From Agromyces kandeliae (GTDB taxonomy: Bacteria > Actinomycetota > Actinomycetes > Actinomycetales > Microbacteriaceae): 64,000 nt of DNA. Of this stretch, positions 52,167-60,847 are shown piece by piece (positions within the stretch are counted from its first letter, which is position 1; each line of letters starts with the position of its first letter). The DNA lies in the NCBI RefSeq assembly GCF_009674665.1, contig NZ_WKJD01000012.1:1-64000 (forward strand), read 5' to 3'. The notes below the pieces were generated by a model that had not been told where the DNA came from, did no database searches, and worked only from the letters and a program-made list of their open reading frames with translations. The translations under genes and the position numbers were made by a program.

Positions 52167-54227
52167 TCACGCGCGCGCCGCGCTCGGCGCCTTCGCGTAG
52201 TGGTCGGGCGTGATCGTCAGCTCGGCCTGGCCGGCCGTGATCGATCGGAGGTCGAGCACGTACCGCGTGAGCTCGGCCTCGGGCACGTGCGCCACGACCC
52301 GCGCACGGCCGTCGCTCGCCGCCTCGGTCGCGCTCACGCGACCTCGACGCCCCGACAGGTCGGTGAGCACGGCGCCCTGCAGGTCGTTCGGCACGGTCAC
52401 GGTCACGCTCGAGACCGGTTCGAGCAGCACCGTCCCGGCCTCGGCGAGCGCCGCCTTGACGCCGATCGACGCAGCGGTGCGGAACGCCATGTCCGACGAG
52501 TCGACCGAATGCGACTTGCCGTCGGTGAGCTCGACCCTCACGTCGACGACCGGGTGCCCCTGCGGGCCGCCCGAGGCGAGCGCATCGCGCGCGCCCTTCT
52601 CCACCGCGCTGATGTACTGCCGCGGCACCGCGCCGCCCGTGACCGAGTCCACGAACTCGAACCCCTCGCCGGGCGGAAGCGGCGAGACGTTCAACTGCAC
52701 GACCGCGAACTGGCCGTGCCCGCCCGACTGCTTCTTGAGCTTCCCCTCGACCGAGGCCGACCCCGCGATCGTCTCCCGGAACGCCACCGGCGCCGGCGCG
52801 GTCTCGACGTGCACGCCGAACACGCGCGCGAGCCGTTCGACCGCGACCGCGACGTGCGTGTCGCCGAGCCCGCGGAGCACCGTGTACTCGCCAGCCCGGT
52901 CGACGACGAGCGTCGGATCCTCGGCGGTGAGCCGCGCGAGCGCGACCGGCAGCTTCTCGTCGTCGGACTGCGACGCCGGCTCGAGCGCGACCGCGTAGAC
53001 GGGCGGGCGGGGCGGCATCGCCGCCGGTCGGGCCGTGCCCGACGACCGCGTCCAGAGCAGCGAGCCCGACGGCGACCCCGTGAGCTTCGCCACCGCACCG
53101 ACCTCGCCCGCGGCGAGCGTCCCGGCGGTCACGTGCTCCGCCCCCCGGAGCCGGAACAGTCCGTGGATCCGCTCGTCGGCGCCGGTCGTCGCGTTCCGCA
53201 GCTTGTCGCCGGTGCGGAGCGTGCCGGAGAGCACCTTGAGCATCGAAACCTGGCCGACGAACGGGTCGGCGACCGTCCGGAAGACGTGCACGAGCGTGTC
53301 CCCGTCCTCCTTGGGCGCGACCTTCAGCTCCGACCCGCCCGACCCCTCCCCGACGAGGATGCGCCCGTCGCGTTCGGTCGCGGCGGGCGTCAGTTCGCAG
53401 ACGAGGTCCGCGACCCGGTCGACGCCCGTCCCGCTGGCCCCCGAGCACACGAGCACCGGCACCGCCTCGCCCTCGGCGACCTCGCGCGCGAACGTCCGCT
53501 CGAGCTCCGCGGCCGACGGCTCCTCGCCCTCGAGGTACGCCTCGAGCTGCGCGTCGTCGTGCGAGACGATGTCCTCCGTCACCTCGACGTGCATCGCGTG
53601 CTCCTCGGCCTCGGCCTCGGGCGGGAGCGGCTCGTCGTGGTGCGTCCCGTCGCCGTCGTAGACGTGCGCCTCCTCGCTCAGCACGTCCGCGATCGCCCGG
53701 AACGCCGCCTCCTCGCCGATCGGCAGCTCGAGCGCCCAGAGGTGCTCGCCGAACTCCGAGCGGAGCTGCGCGAGCGCGCCGCGGAAGTCCGCCCGCGCCT
53801 TGTCCTCCTGCGTGACGACGACGACGCGCGGCACGCCCGCGGCCTCGGCGGCGTCCCACGCCGAACGCGTCCCGGCGACGACGCCGTCGACCGCGCTGAC
53901 CGCGATGAGCGCGACGTCCGCCACCGACAGCGCCGCGTCGACGGCGCCCACGAAGTCCGGGTGCCCGGGGGTGTCGGCGAGGGTCACCGTGTACGCGGTG
54001 CCGTCGGGACCCGTCCAGTCGAGGTGGGCGAGCGAGAGCCCGAGGCTCGTATGGCGGGCGATCTCCTCGGGCTCGTGGTCGCAGACGGTGTTCCCCTGTT
54101 CGACGGATCCCGTCCGCGGGATCGCGCCGGCGCGATGCAGGAGCGCCTCAGCGAGTGTGGTCTTCCCCGAGCCCGAAGCGCCCACGAGGGCGACGGTCCG
54201 GTGGGTCTGGGGCGATGCCGAGTTCAT
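52167..54227 (-). CDS. elongation factor G-like GTPase (EF-G2 type)
   Basis: This 686-residue protein has the EF-G domain order: GTPase (1 to about 280, G1 GASGSGKTTLAEAL, G3 LADTPGHPDFVGA, G4 TQEDKARAD in place of NKxD), a beta-barrel domain (about 300-385), then domains III-V with GEYTVLRGLGDTHVAVAVERL and KKQSGGHGQFAVVQL. It matches the EF-G-like paralogue found in actinobacteria, whose ribosomal role is unclear. The changed G4 motif is notable. The ATG 54227 follows GGGAGG. It converges with the MocR gene, 13 bases apart. Confidence 0.88.
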   Translation of the reverse strand: MNSASPQTHRTVALVGASGSGKTTLAEALLHRAGAIPRTGSVEQGNTVCDHEPEEIARHTSLGLSLAHLDWTGPDGTAYTVTLADTPGHPDFVGAVDAALSVADVALIAVSAVDGVVAGTRSAWDAAEAAGVPRVVVVTQEDKARADFRGALAQLRSEFGEHLWALELPIGEEAAFRAIADVLSEEAHVYDGDGTHHDEPLPPEAEAEEHAMHVEVTEDIVSHDDAQLEAYLEGEEPSAAELERTFAREVAEGEAVPVLVCSGASGTGVDRVADLVCELTPAATERDGRILVGEGSGGSELKVAPKEDGDTLVHVFRTVADPFVGQVSMLKVLSGTLRTGDKLRNATTGADERIHGLFRLRGAEHVTAGTLAAGEVGAVAKLTGSPSGSLLWTRSSGTARPAAMPPRPPVYAVALEPASQSDDEKLPVALARLTAEDPTLVVDRAGEYTVLRGLGDTHVAVAVERLARVFGVHVETAPAPVAFRETIAGSASVEGKLKKQSGGHGQFAVVQLNVSPLPPGEGFEFVDSVTGGAVPRQYISAVEKGARDALASGGPQGHPVVDVRVELTDGKSHSVDSSDMAFRTAASIGVKAALAEAGTVLLEPVSSVTVTVPNDLQGAVLTDLSGRRGRVSATEAASDGRARVVAHVPEAELTRYVLDLRSITAGQAELTITPDHYAKAPSAARA

Positions 54228-54337
54228 GGGGCCTCCCGCGCCGGTGCGGTTCCGTGCGTCCATCGTTGCGCGCCGAGGCCGCGAGGTCCAGAGGGCGGAG
54301 GTCCCGATCGCGGTGGATGCCGGATTCCGCGCGCGGT

Positions 54338-55207
54338 TCAGCCCGCCGCGGCCCGCCGTTCGGCGACGATCGCCCGGGTCTCCGGGGCGATCCGGGCCCC
54401 GAGCTCCTCGATGAGCGCCTCGTCGTCGCCGACGACGACGAACGTGTCCACGCCGTGCCGGGTCGCCAGCTCGGCGAGCGTCTCCGGGTCGGTGGTGCGA
54501 GGCCCGACGTTGAGCAGGCGACGGATGCTCCGGGGCTCGCGTCCCGCGGCGCGCGCCGCGCCGTCGATGACCTCGTGCCCCGCATCGAGGGAGTCCGCGC
54601 CGTGCTCGAGGCGCCCGAGCGACGGCAACCACCCGTCGGCAGCGCTCCCGAGGAGCCGGAGGCCCTTCGGCCGGAGCACGCCGAGCCAGATCGGCATGGG
54701 CCGCTGCACGGGGGCGGGCCCGCGCTTGGCGCCGCGGATCGGATAGTGCTCGTTGTGCAGGAACACGCCGCCCGAGGCATCCGTGTCCTGCAGTTCGCGG
54801 ATGACGGTGATCGCCTCGCCCAGCGCGCCGACCTGCTCGGCGGGCGTGCGGCTCGGCGCGCCCATCGCGACCGCGGCCGGTGCGAACCCGCCCGCGCCGA
54901 GGCCGAGCACGACGCGACCGCCCGTGAGCAGGTCGAGGGATGCCGCGGCGCGGGCGAGCACGGCCGGCGGCCTGAGCAGCAGGTTGTGCACGTTCGCGGA
55001 GATGCGGATGCGACTCGTCCGTGCGCCGACCCAGCTCATGAGCGTCCAGGTGTCGAGGAACCGCGGCTGGTACGGGTGGTCCTGGAACGTGACGAACTCG
55101 AGCCCGGCCCGCTCGCTCGCGAGCGCGAGCTCGACCGTGTGCTCGGGCTCGAGGGCCGAGGGCGTGATGAACGTTCCGAACTCGATCGGGCGGCCGTAGT
55201 CGGGCAT
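54338..55207 (-). CDS. LLM-class flavin/F420-dependent oxidoreductase
   Basis: The 289-residue luciferase-like protein has FGTFITPSALEPEHTVELALASERAGLEFVTFQDHPYQPRFLDTW, VHNLLLRPPAVLARAAASLDLLTGGRVVLGLGAGG and PIWLGVLRPKGLRLLGSAADGW. It is a TIM-barrel oxidoreductase, probably using F420 or FMN; the substrate is unknown. The start ATG 55207 lies 6 bases after TAGCGT. That -10 box contains the TAG stop of the upstream phosphoribosyltransferase gene. Confidence 0.83.
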   Translation of the reverse strand: MPDYGRPIEFGTFITPSALEPEHTVELALASERAGLEFVTFQDHPYQPRFLDTWTLMSWVGARTSRIRISANVHNLLLRPPAVLARAAASLDLLTGGRVVLGLGAGGFAPAAVAMGAPSRTPAEQVGALGEAITVIRELQDTDASGGVFLHNEHYPIRGAKRGPAPVQRPMPIWLGVLRPKGLRLLGSAADGWLPSLGRLEHGADSLDAGHEVIDGAARAAGREPRSIRRLLNVGPRTTDPETLAELATRHGVDTFVVVGDDEALIEELGARIAPETRAIVAERRAAAG

Positions 55208-55216
55208 GCGGCCACG

Positions 55217-55864
55217 CTACGCGAGACCCGACCGACGCGCCCGGGCCGCCTCGAGGAGCGCGAGGACCTCCTCGTCGGTCGTTTGCCGGAAGTCGGCGTA
55301 GGCCTGCCCGACCGCCATGAACCAGTCCGGGACCTCGACCGCGACGAGGGCGTCGGCCGACGGCACGCGGGACGCGGCATCCTTCGGCGCCACCGGGACC
55401 GCGAGCACGACGCGACGGGCGCCGCGGGCGCGGGCCACCTCGCACGCGGCCTCGGCGGTCGCACCGGTGGCGAGGCCGTCGTCGACGACGAGCGCCGTGC
55501 GGCCCGCGAGCGGCTCGGGTTCGCGGCCGCCCCGCAGCTGCGCGACGCGGCGGTCGAGGGTCCGCTGCTCCTCGCGCTCGACATCGGCGAACCGCCGATC
55601 CGACACGCGCGCGCGCCGCACGAGGCCGTCGTCGACGACCCGCACGCCACCCTCGCCGATGGCCCCCATCGCCACCTCGGACTGCCCCGGGATGCCGAGC
55701 TTCCGGACGACGATCACGTCGAGCGGCGCGTCGAGGCCCTCGGCGACCGCGGCGGCGACCGGCACGCCCCCGCGCGGCAGCCCGAGGACCACGACGTCCT
55801 CGTCGCGGAACGCCTCGAGCCGCTCCAGCAGGGCGGCCGCCGCGTCGGCGCGGTCACGGAACAT
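55217..55864 (-). CDS. phosphoribosyltransferase-domain protein
   Basis: The 215-residue protein begins FRDRADAAAALLERLEAFRDEDVVVLGLPRGGVPVAAAVAEGL and has the PRPP loop ALVVDDGLATGATAEAA. These features match the predicted phosphoribosyltransferases often found near stress or dienelactone-hydrolase genes. The actual substrate is unknown. The C-terminal region VPDWFMAVGQAYADFRQTTDEEVLALL is typical. The start ATG 55864 has GGAGG one base upstream, a poor spacing, so the start is tentative. Confidence 0.83.
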   Translation of the reverse strand: MFRDRADAAAALLERLEAFRDEDVVVLGLPRGGVPVAAAVAEGLDAPLDVIVVRKLGIPGQSEVAMGAIGEGGVRVVDDGLVRRARVSDRRFADVEREEQRTLDRRVAQLRGGREPEPLAGRTALVVDDGLATGATAEAACEVARARGARRVVLAVPVAPKDAASRVPSADALVAVEVPDWFMAVGQAYADFRQTTDEEVLALLEAARARRSGLA

Positions 55865-56047
55865 GCCTCCAGCATGCGCGCCCGTCGCCGCGGACGCGAG
55901 GCCGTTGGTCCTCGCCATCGAGCCGGTCCGGGCGGATGCCGCGGGGTGACCTTCGTCCCCGACGCGCGCCGCCGTCCGGCGCACGCTGGCAGTCGAGGCG
56001 ACGGGCGACGGCCCGACCGCCGCCCGAGCCGGGAGGGGGACCGGGAG

Positions 56048-57037
56048 ATGGATGCCTGGACGACGTACGGCGACGGACGGCTGATGCCCTCGACGCTGCC
56101 CGAACCGGAGCCCCTCGGGGACGAGCTCGTCGTCGAGGTCACCGCGTGCGGCGTCTGCCGCACCGACCTGCACGTGATCGACGGCGAGCTCGAGGCGCAT
56201 CGGAGCCCGGTCGTCCCGGGGCATCAGGTCGTCGGCCGGGTGGTCGCGACCGGACCCGGCGTGCGGCGCAGTGCGGTCGGCGACCTCGTCGGGATCGCCT
56301 GGCTGCGCGGGACGTGCGGTGCGTGCCGGTGGTGCCGGTCGGGCCGGGAGAACCTCTGCCCCGACGCGCGGTTCACGGGATGGGACGCCGACGGCGGCTA
56401 TGCGCGGTTCGCCACCGTGCCCGAGGCGTTCGCGTACGCGTTGCCGTCCGACGCGGACCCCGTCGCCGTCGCCCCGCTGCTCTGCGCGGGCATCATCGGC
56501 TACCGCGCGCTCCGCCGCGCGAACCTGCCGCCCGGCGGTCGACTCGGGCTCTACGGCTTCGGGTCGAGCGCGCACCTGACCGCGCGGCTCGCGATGGCAG
56601 CGGGAGCCGACGTGGTCGCGATGACCCGCGGCGAGGCGAACCGACGGCTCGCGCACGAGCTGGGCCTCGGGTTCGTGGGCGACGAGCGGGATGCTCCGCC
56701 CGAACCGCTTGACGCGGCGATCGTGTTCGCGCCGGCGGGCGACCTGGTCCCGGTCGCCCTCGAGGCGACGACGCGCGGCGGCACGGTGGTGCTCGCGGGC
56801 ATCCACATGACCGACGTCCCGTCGATGACCTACGCCGACCACCTCTTCCTCGAGCGCGACCTGCGGACGGTCACCGCGAACACGCGGGCCGACGGCGACG
56901 AGTTCCTGCGGCTCGCGCTGCGACTCGGCATCGGGCCCACGGCGACGCCGTACGGGTTCGAGCGGGCGGATGCCGCGGTCGACGACCTCCGCTCCGGGCG
57001 CGCGTCGGGCTCGCTGGTGCTGGTTCGCGACGCCTGA
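56048..57037 (+). CDS. zinc-dependent alcohol dehydrogenase
   Basis: This 329-residue medium-chain dehydrogenase has the catalytic zinc region (TACGVCRTDLHVIDGE with Cys37, and GHQVVGRV with His59) and four structural-zinc cysteines (GTCGACRWCRSGRENLC). The dinucleotide loop reads LGLYGFGSSAHLTARLA, with a changed glycine pattern. It oxidises an alcohol or reduces an aldehyde with NAD(P). AdhA-like features (WLRGTCGACRWC, DARFTGWDADGGYA) are present. The ATG 56048 follows a purine-rich GGGAGGGGGA stretch. Confidence 0.88.
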   Translation: MDAWTTYGDGRLMPSTLPEPEPLGDELVVEVTACGVCRTDLHVIDGELEAHRSPVVPGHQVVGRVVATGPGVRRSAVGDLVGIAWLRGTCGACRWCRSGRENLCPDARFTGWDADGGYARFATVPEAFAYALPSDADPVAVAPLLCAGIIGYRALRRANLPPGGRLGLYGFGSSAHLTARLAMAAGADVVAMTRGEANRRLAHELGLGFVGDERDAPPEPLDAAIVFAPAGDLVPVALEATTRGGTVVLAGIHMTDVPSMTYADHLFLERDLRTVTANTRADGDEFLRLALRLGIGPTATPYGFERADAAVDDLRSGRASGSLVLVRDA

Positions 57038-57066
57038 GCCGCGCCCGCCGGCGCTAGCGTGGAACG

Positions 57067-58128
57067 GTGAAGATCACGGTGCTCGCGGGCGGGGTCGGTG
57101 GAGCGCGGTTCGTCCGCGGGGTTCGCGAGGAGTGCGCACGACGGTGGCCGGCGGAGGCAGGCGCCGAACCCGCCGCCGACGGCACGGCGGCGACCTCGGC
57201 CGACGTGACCGTCGTGGTGAACACCGGCGACGACCTGTGGCTCTCGGGCGTGCGCCTCATGCCCGACTTCGACTCGCTGCTCTACGCGCTCGCGGGCGTC
57301 AACGACGCCGAACGGGGCTGGGGTCGCGCGGGCGAGTCCGAGCGGGTCGCCGCGGAGCTGCGCGAATGGGGCGTCGGCTGGCCCTGGTTCACCCTCGGCG
57401 ACCTCGACCTCGGCACGCACCTCGCGCGCACGTCGTGGCTGCGGGACGGGCTCACCCCCTCGCAGGTCGCCGAGCGCCTTCAGCGACGCTGGCGACTCGG
57501 CGTCCGGCTGGTCCCCGCGACCGACGCCGAGGTCGACACGCAGGTGCGCATCGACCCCGGCCACCCCGATGCCGGCGGGCGCGCCGAACTCCACTTCCAG
57601 GAGTGGTGGACGCGCTACCGCGCCTCCATCCCGGCGCTCGGCTTCGCGCAGCGCGACCTCGCCGACGCCCGGCCGGCACCCGGCGTCGAGGCCGCGATCG
57701 CCGAGGCCGACGTCGTACTCCTCGCCCCGTCGAACCCGGTCGTCTCGATCGGCACGATCCTCGCGATCCCGGGCGTCCGCGGGGCGCTCGCCGCGACGCG
57801 CGCGCCCGTCGTCGGCGTCTCCCCCATCATCGGCGGACGCGTCGTGCGCGGCATGGCCGACGCCTGCCTGTCGGCGATCGGCGTCGAGACGGATGCCGCG
57901 GCGGTCGCGCGGCACTACGGGGCCCGCACGGCGGGCGGCGTGCTCGACGCGTGGCTCGTCGACGAGGCGGATGCCGCGGCGGTGCCGGGGCTCGTCGCCG
58001 ACGGGTTCGCCGCGGCATCCGCCCCGCTCTGGATGCGCGACACGGACACCTCGGCCGCGCTCGCGGGTGCGGCGCTCGACCTGGCCGTGGAGGCCGCGGC
58101 CGGCACCGCACCCGAGGGTCGCGACTGA
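57067..58128 (+). CDS. cofD: 2-phospho-L-lactate transferase (F420 biosynthesis)
   Basis: This 353-residue enzyme starts with ITVLAGGVGGARFVRGV and has VVNTGDDLWLSGVRLMPDFDSLLYALAG, TLGDLDLGTHLAR and LAPSNPVVSIGTIL, all CofD/FbiA signatures. It joins the phospholactate/phosphoenolpyruvate-derived moiety to the deazaflavin Fo in F420 synthesis. Start GTG 57067 lies 6 bases after TAGCGT (57055-57060). No other F420 synthesis gene is in the window, but two LLM enzymes that may use F420 are. Confidence 0.93.
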   Translation: MKITVLAGGVGGARFVRGVREECARRWPAEAGAEPAADGTAATSADVTVVVNTGDDLWLSGVRLMPDFDSLLYALAGVNDAERGWGRAGESERVAAELREWGVGWPWFTLGDLDLGTHLARTSWLRDGLTPSQVAERLQRRWRLGVRLVPATDAEVDTQVRIDPGHPDAGGRAELHFQEWWTRYRASIPALGFAQRDLADARPAPGVEAAIAEADVVLLAPSNPVVSIGTILAIPGVRGALAATRAPVVGVSPIIGGRVVRGMADACLSAIGVETDAAAVARHYGARTAGGVLDAWLVDEADAAAVPGLVADGFAAASAPLWMRDTDTSAALAGAALDLAVEAAAGTAPEGRD

Positions 58129-58129
58129 C

Positions 58130-58603
58130 TCAGCCGCCGCTCCGCGGCAGCGGGATCACCGGGCACTCGAAGTACCGGAGCACCCCGCCCACGGCGAGGT
58201 CGCCCGCGTCGGCCGCCGCCCACAGCTCCTCGTCGGAGTCGAGCACGCCGTCGCCGTCGAGGTCGCCGGAGGCGAGCGCCGCCGGATAGCCGTTCGGCAG
58301 CAGCACCTCGGTGACGACCCAGCGCCCGCCGCGGTACCCCGGGTCGCCCGGCGCGGCCGTCGCGACGTTGGTCTGCGTCCCCTCCGGGAAGGCGTAGATC
58401 GGCTGGAAGGATCCGGCGGGCGCGCCGGTTCCCGAGAAGTCGGTCGGCGTGCCGACCGTGCGGTACTGGGTGCCGTCGACCCAGAACGACGCCCCGCCCA
58501 CGCCCGCGGCGTTCGCGGCCGGGGCCGCGGCCAGGACCCCTCCGACGGTGAGGGCGGCAGCGGCCGCCGCACCGAGCAGCTGGCGGATCCGAGTGGTGTG
58601 CAT
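58130..58603 (-). CDS. small secreted protein with one EF-hand-like loop
   Basis: This 157-residue protein has a signal peptide (about 1-32, ending PAANA), a beta-rich middle (ASFWVDGTQYRTVGT, RGGRWVVTEVLLPNGYP) and one calcium-type loop DLDGDGVLDSDEE (about 115-128). A single Cys lies near the C-terminus. The function is unknown. The ATG 58603 follows GGAAGGGG. Direct repeats of response-regulator type lie about 95 bases upstream. It converges with cofD, one base between stops. Confidence 0.72.
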   Translation of the reverse strand: MHTTRIRQLLGAAAAAALTVGGVLAAAPAANAAGVGGASFWVDGTQYRTVGTPTDFSGTGAPAGSFQPIYAFPEGTQTNVATAAPGDPGYRGGRWVVTEVLLPNGYPAALASGDLDGDGVLDSDEELWAAADAGDLAVGGVLRYFECPVIPLPRSGG

Positions 58604-58696
58604 GAGGTTCCCCTTCCGTTCGACCGCCGGTTCCGACGGCCTTCCAGCAGTCAATGCCCGACCGGTCGCGGCGGCGACGGGGAAGCGGTGACGGTG

Positions 58697-58725
58697 CGCT
58701 TACCGTCCGCTTACGCGCGGATTAC
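58697..58725 (-). promoter_or_regulatory. three 11-bp-spaced direct repeats
   Basis: CGCTTAC (58697-58703), CGCTTAC (58708-58714) and the degenerate GGATTAC (58719-58725) recur at exactly 11-base steps upstream of the small secreted-protein gene. Direct repeats at one helical turn are typical of OmpR/PhoP-type regulator sites. The regulator is not identified. Confidence 0.45.
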
Positions 58726-58761
58726 GGCGATCGCCGGGGCCGCCGTGCCCGATCGGCGGGT

Positions 58762-59109
58762 TCAGGGGATGTAGTCGACGAGCCCCTGCGGTGCGACGGC
58801 GGCACGGTAGCGCTCGACGAGCTCGCGCCATCCGAAGCCCTCGGTGTACTCGTGCTCGTAGACGGCCTCGGTGAAGTGCCACAGGAGGTACGGGTGCGCG
58901 CCGAGCGAGTACAGCGCCCCGAAGTCGCGCGCGGCGAACGCGGCGCGCTCGGCCTCGGTGAGCACCCGGTCGTCGGTCGGCCCGGCGGGCGTCCCGCCGC
59001 CCGCGAGCCAGCGTTCGACGAACGCGGGCGGATCGGCGACGTACTCGGCGACGGTCGCGTCGCCGAGCTCGACCGCCCGGATGAACTTGTCGACCATGTA
59101 CCTGCTCAT
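58762..59109 (-). CDS. LigA-like small subunit of an extradiol ring-cleavage dioxygenase
   Basis: This 115-residue helical protein (MVDKFIRAVELGDATVAEYVADPPAFVERWL, LTEAERAAFAARDFGALYSLGAHPYLLWHFT) resembles the LigA-type alpha subunit of protocatechuate 4,5-dioxygenase-like enzymes. It contacts the substrate pocket of the LigB-type catalytic subunit. Its ATG overlaps the ligB-like stop by one base (TGATG), so the two are coupled. It closes the operon. Confidence 0.8.
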   Translation of the reverse strand: MSRYMVDKFIRAVELGDATVAEYVADPPAFVERWLAGGGTPAGPTDDRVLTEAERAAFAARDFGALYSLGAHPYLLWHFTEAVYEHEYTEGFGWRELVERYRAAVAPQGLVDYIP

Positions 59110-59951
59110 CAGTGGGTGCTCCAGAGGAAGAACGGGCTCGTGGAGAAGCGCGACTCGGGCACGTCGACGACATCGGCGGCGCGGCCGCCCATCGCCGCGA
59201 GCGCCGCGACCGCGTTCAGGAACTGCGAGGTCATGCTGCCGGCCTCCGTCAGGCGGTCGACCTCGCTGCACACTCGGATCGCGCCGTCGAGGTCGCCGTC
59301 GCGCATCCATCCGGCGGCGAGCGCGTCGAACGCGGGGTCCGGTGACCCGGCGAACGTGCGCGGGCCGCCCACGTCGTTCGCCATGTGTCCGGACGTGAGG
59401 ATCCCGACCCGCGCATCCGAGTCCCACTCGTCGATCGCGCGTCGCAGGTGCTCCCCCAACGCGACGAACCGGCGCACCGACGGCACGGGCGGCATCGACG
59501 CGTTCGCATGGATGGGCACGACCGGGATGTCGAGTTCCGGCCGCACGTACTGCAGCGGGATGACGAACGCGTGGTCGAGGCGCCACTCCAGGCTCACCGA
59601 GAAGTCGATCGCGTCGGGCTGCACGCTGCGCCCCGCGATCCGATCCGCGAGCTCGCGGTGGCCGGTCAGCTCGGCGTACTCCATGCCGAACGTGCGCACC
59701 TCGTTCTCCCAGGTGCCGTGGTAGGCGTCGGCCTTCCCGATGGCGAAGGCGGGGGAGTTGTCGTAGAAGAACTGCCGGAGATGGTCGGTGCCGATGACGA
59801 CGAGCACGTCGATCTCGTGCGAGACGACCGCCTCGCGGATGCGGGCGAAGTTCGCCGCGATCGGCTGCAGGTCGTCGGGCACGGGATCGGTCATGGCCCG
59901 CCAGAGGAGCGGGTTGTGCGGCGTAACCGCAGCGAGCACGAGCTCGGCCAT
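59109..59951 (-). CDS. LigB-like catalytic subunit of an extradiol ring-cleavage dioxygenase
   Basis: The 280-residue protein has LigB-family iron ligands at the N-terminus (VTPHNPLLW, His12) and further on IGTDHLRQFFYDNSPAF, DHAFVIPLQYV, VPIHANASMPP and TSGHMANDVGGP. It would open a catechol-type ring next to its two hydroxyls with O2. The substrate is unknown; protocatechuate-, gallate- or aminophenol-like compounds are options. The ATG 59951 follows GGAAAGGAA. It is followed by the LigA-like gene. Confidence 0.85.
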   Translation of the reverse strand: MAELVLAAVTPHNPLLWRAMTDPVPDDLQPIAANFARIREAVVSHEIDVLVVIGTDHLRQFFYDNSPAFAIGKADAYHGTWENEVRTFGMEYAELTGHRELADRIAGRSVQPDAIDFSVSLEWRLDHAFVIPLQYVRPELDIPVVPIHANASMPPVPSVRRFVALGEHLRRAIDEWDSDARVGILTSGHMANDVGGPRTFAGSPDPAFDALAAGWMRDGDLDGAIRVCSEVDRLTEAGSMTSQFLNAVAALAAMGGRAADVVDVPESRFSTSPFFLWSTH

Positions 59952-59983
59952 CGGGTTCCTTTCCTCGGTCGCGGGGTCGGGTC

Positions 59984-60847
59984 TCAGATCCCGAACAGCC
60001 CGCGGGCGTTGTCCAGCAGGATCTTCCGCCGCGACTCGTCCTTGAAGGGCAGCTCGGCGAACTCGTCCATCCAACGATCGGCGGTCATCACGGGCCAGTC
60101 CGAGCCGAACAGGACGCGGTCGGTGATGAGCGAGTCGGCGTAGCGCACGACCTCGGGCGGCAGGTACTTCGGCGCCCAACCGGACAGGTCGAGGTAGACG
60201 TTCGACTTGTGCCACACCATCGCGAGGTTCTCGAGGTGCCACGGCCAGGCCGGGTGCGCGCTGATGATCTTCAGCTCGGGGAACTCGGCGGCCACGTCGT
60301 CGATGTAGGGCACGGGCCTGGCGTTCTCGAGCCGGTAGCCGCCACCGCCCGGAGTGCCGGCGCCAGCGCCCGGGAAGCCCGAGTGGAACATGACGACGAG
60401 CCCGAGCTCGGCGCAGGCCTCCCAGATCGGGAAGAACCGCGCATCGTTCGCGAGGAACTTCTGCCGCGACGGGTTGAGCTCGCCGACGCCCTTGATGCCG
60501 TACTCGTCGTGCATGCGCCGGATCTCGGCGATCGCCGCCTCGCCCTTCCACGGGTCGATGCCCGCGAACGCGAGGAACACGTCGGGGTGATCGGCCTGCG
60601 CGCGCCCGAGCAGGTCGTTGGGCGCTCCCTTGATGCCCGACGTGGTCTCGGAGTCCGAATTCACGATGACGGCCATCATGCGCCGCTCGCGGTACTGATC
60701 GGCCTGCTCGGCGAACGAGACCACGGGCCGCTCACGCCCGAAGTGCTTCGCCATCTGCTGGTGGCGCTTGCCCATCGCGGCGAGGAACTCCTCGGTCTGC
60801 GGGTGGGTGTGCACGTCGATGGCGACGAGGTCGTCGGGGCTGGTCAT
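59984..60847 (-). CDS. amidohydrolase family 2 protein (ACMSD/LigJ-like)
   Basis: The 287-residue TIM-barrel metal enzyme has the HxH motif (AIDVHTHPQT), PWKGEAAIAEIRRM, VVMFHSGFPGAG, IISAHPAWPWH and the catalytic Asp in LFGSDWPVMT. This family includes decarboxylases (ACMSD, gamma-resorcylate) and the hydratase of the protocatechuate 4,5-cleavage route. Either activity would suit the neighbouring ring-cleavage genes. The ATG overlaps the CoA-transferase stop (ATGA). Confidence 0.85.
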   Translation of the reverse strand: MTSPDDLVAIDVHTHPQTEEFLAAMGKRHQQMAKHFGRERPVVSFAEQADQYRERRMMAVIVNSDSETTSGIKGAPNDLLGRAQADHPDVFLAFAGIDPWKGEAAIAEIRRMHDEYGIKGVGELNPSRQKFLANDARFFPIWEACAELGLVVMFHSGFPGAGAGTPGGGGYRLENARPVPYIDDVAAEFPELKIISAHPAWPWHLENLAMVWHKSNVYLDLSGWAPKYLPPEVVRYADSLITDRVLFGSDWPVMTADRWMDEFAELPFKDESRRKILLDNARGLFGI

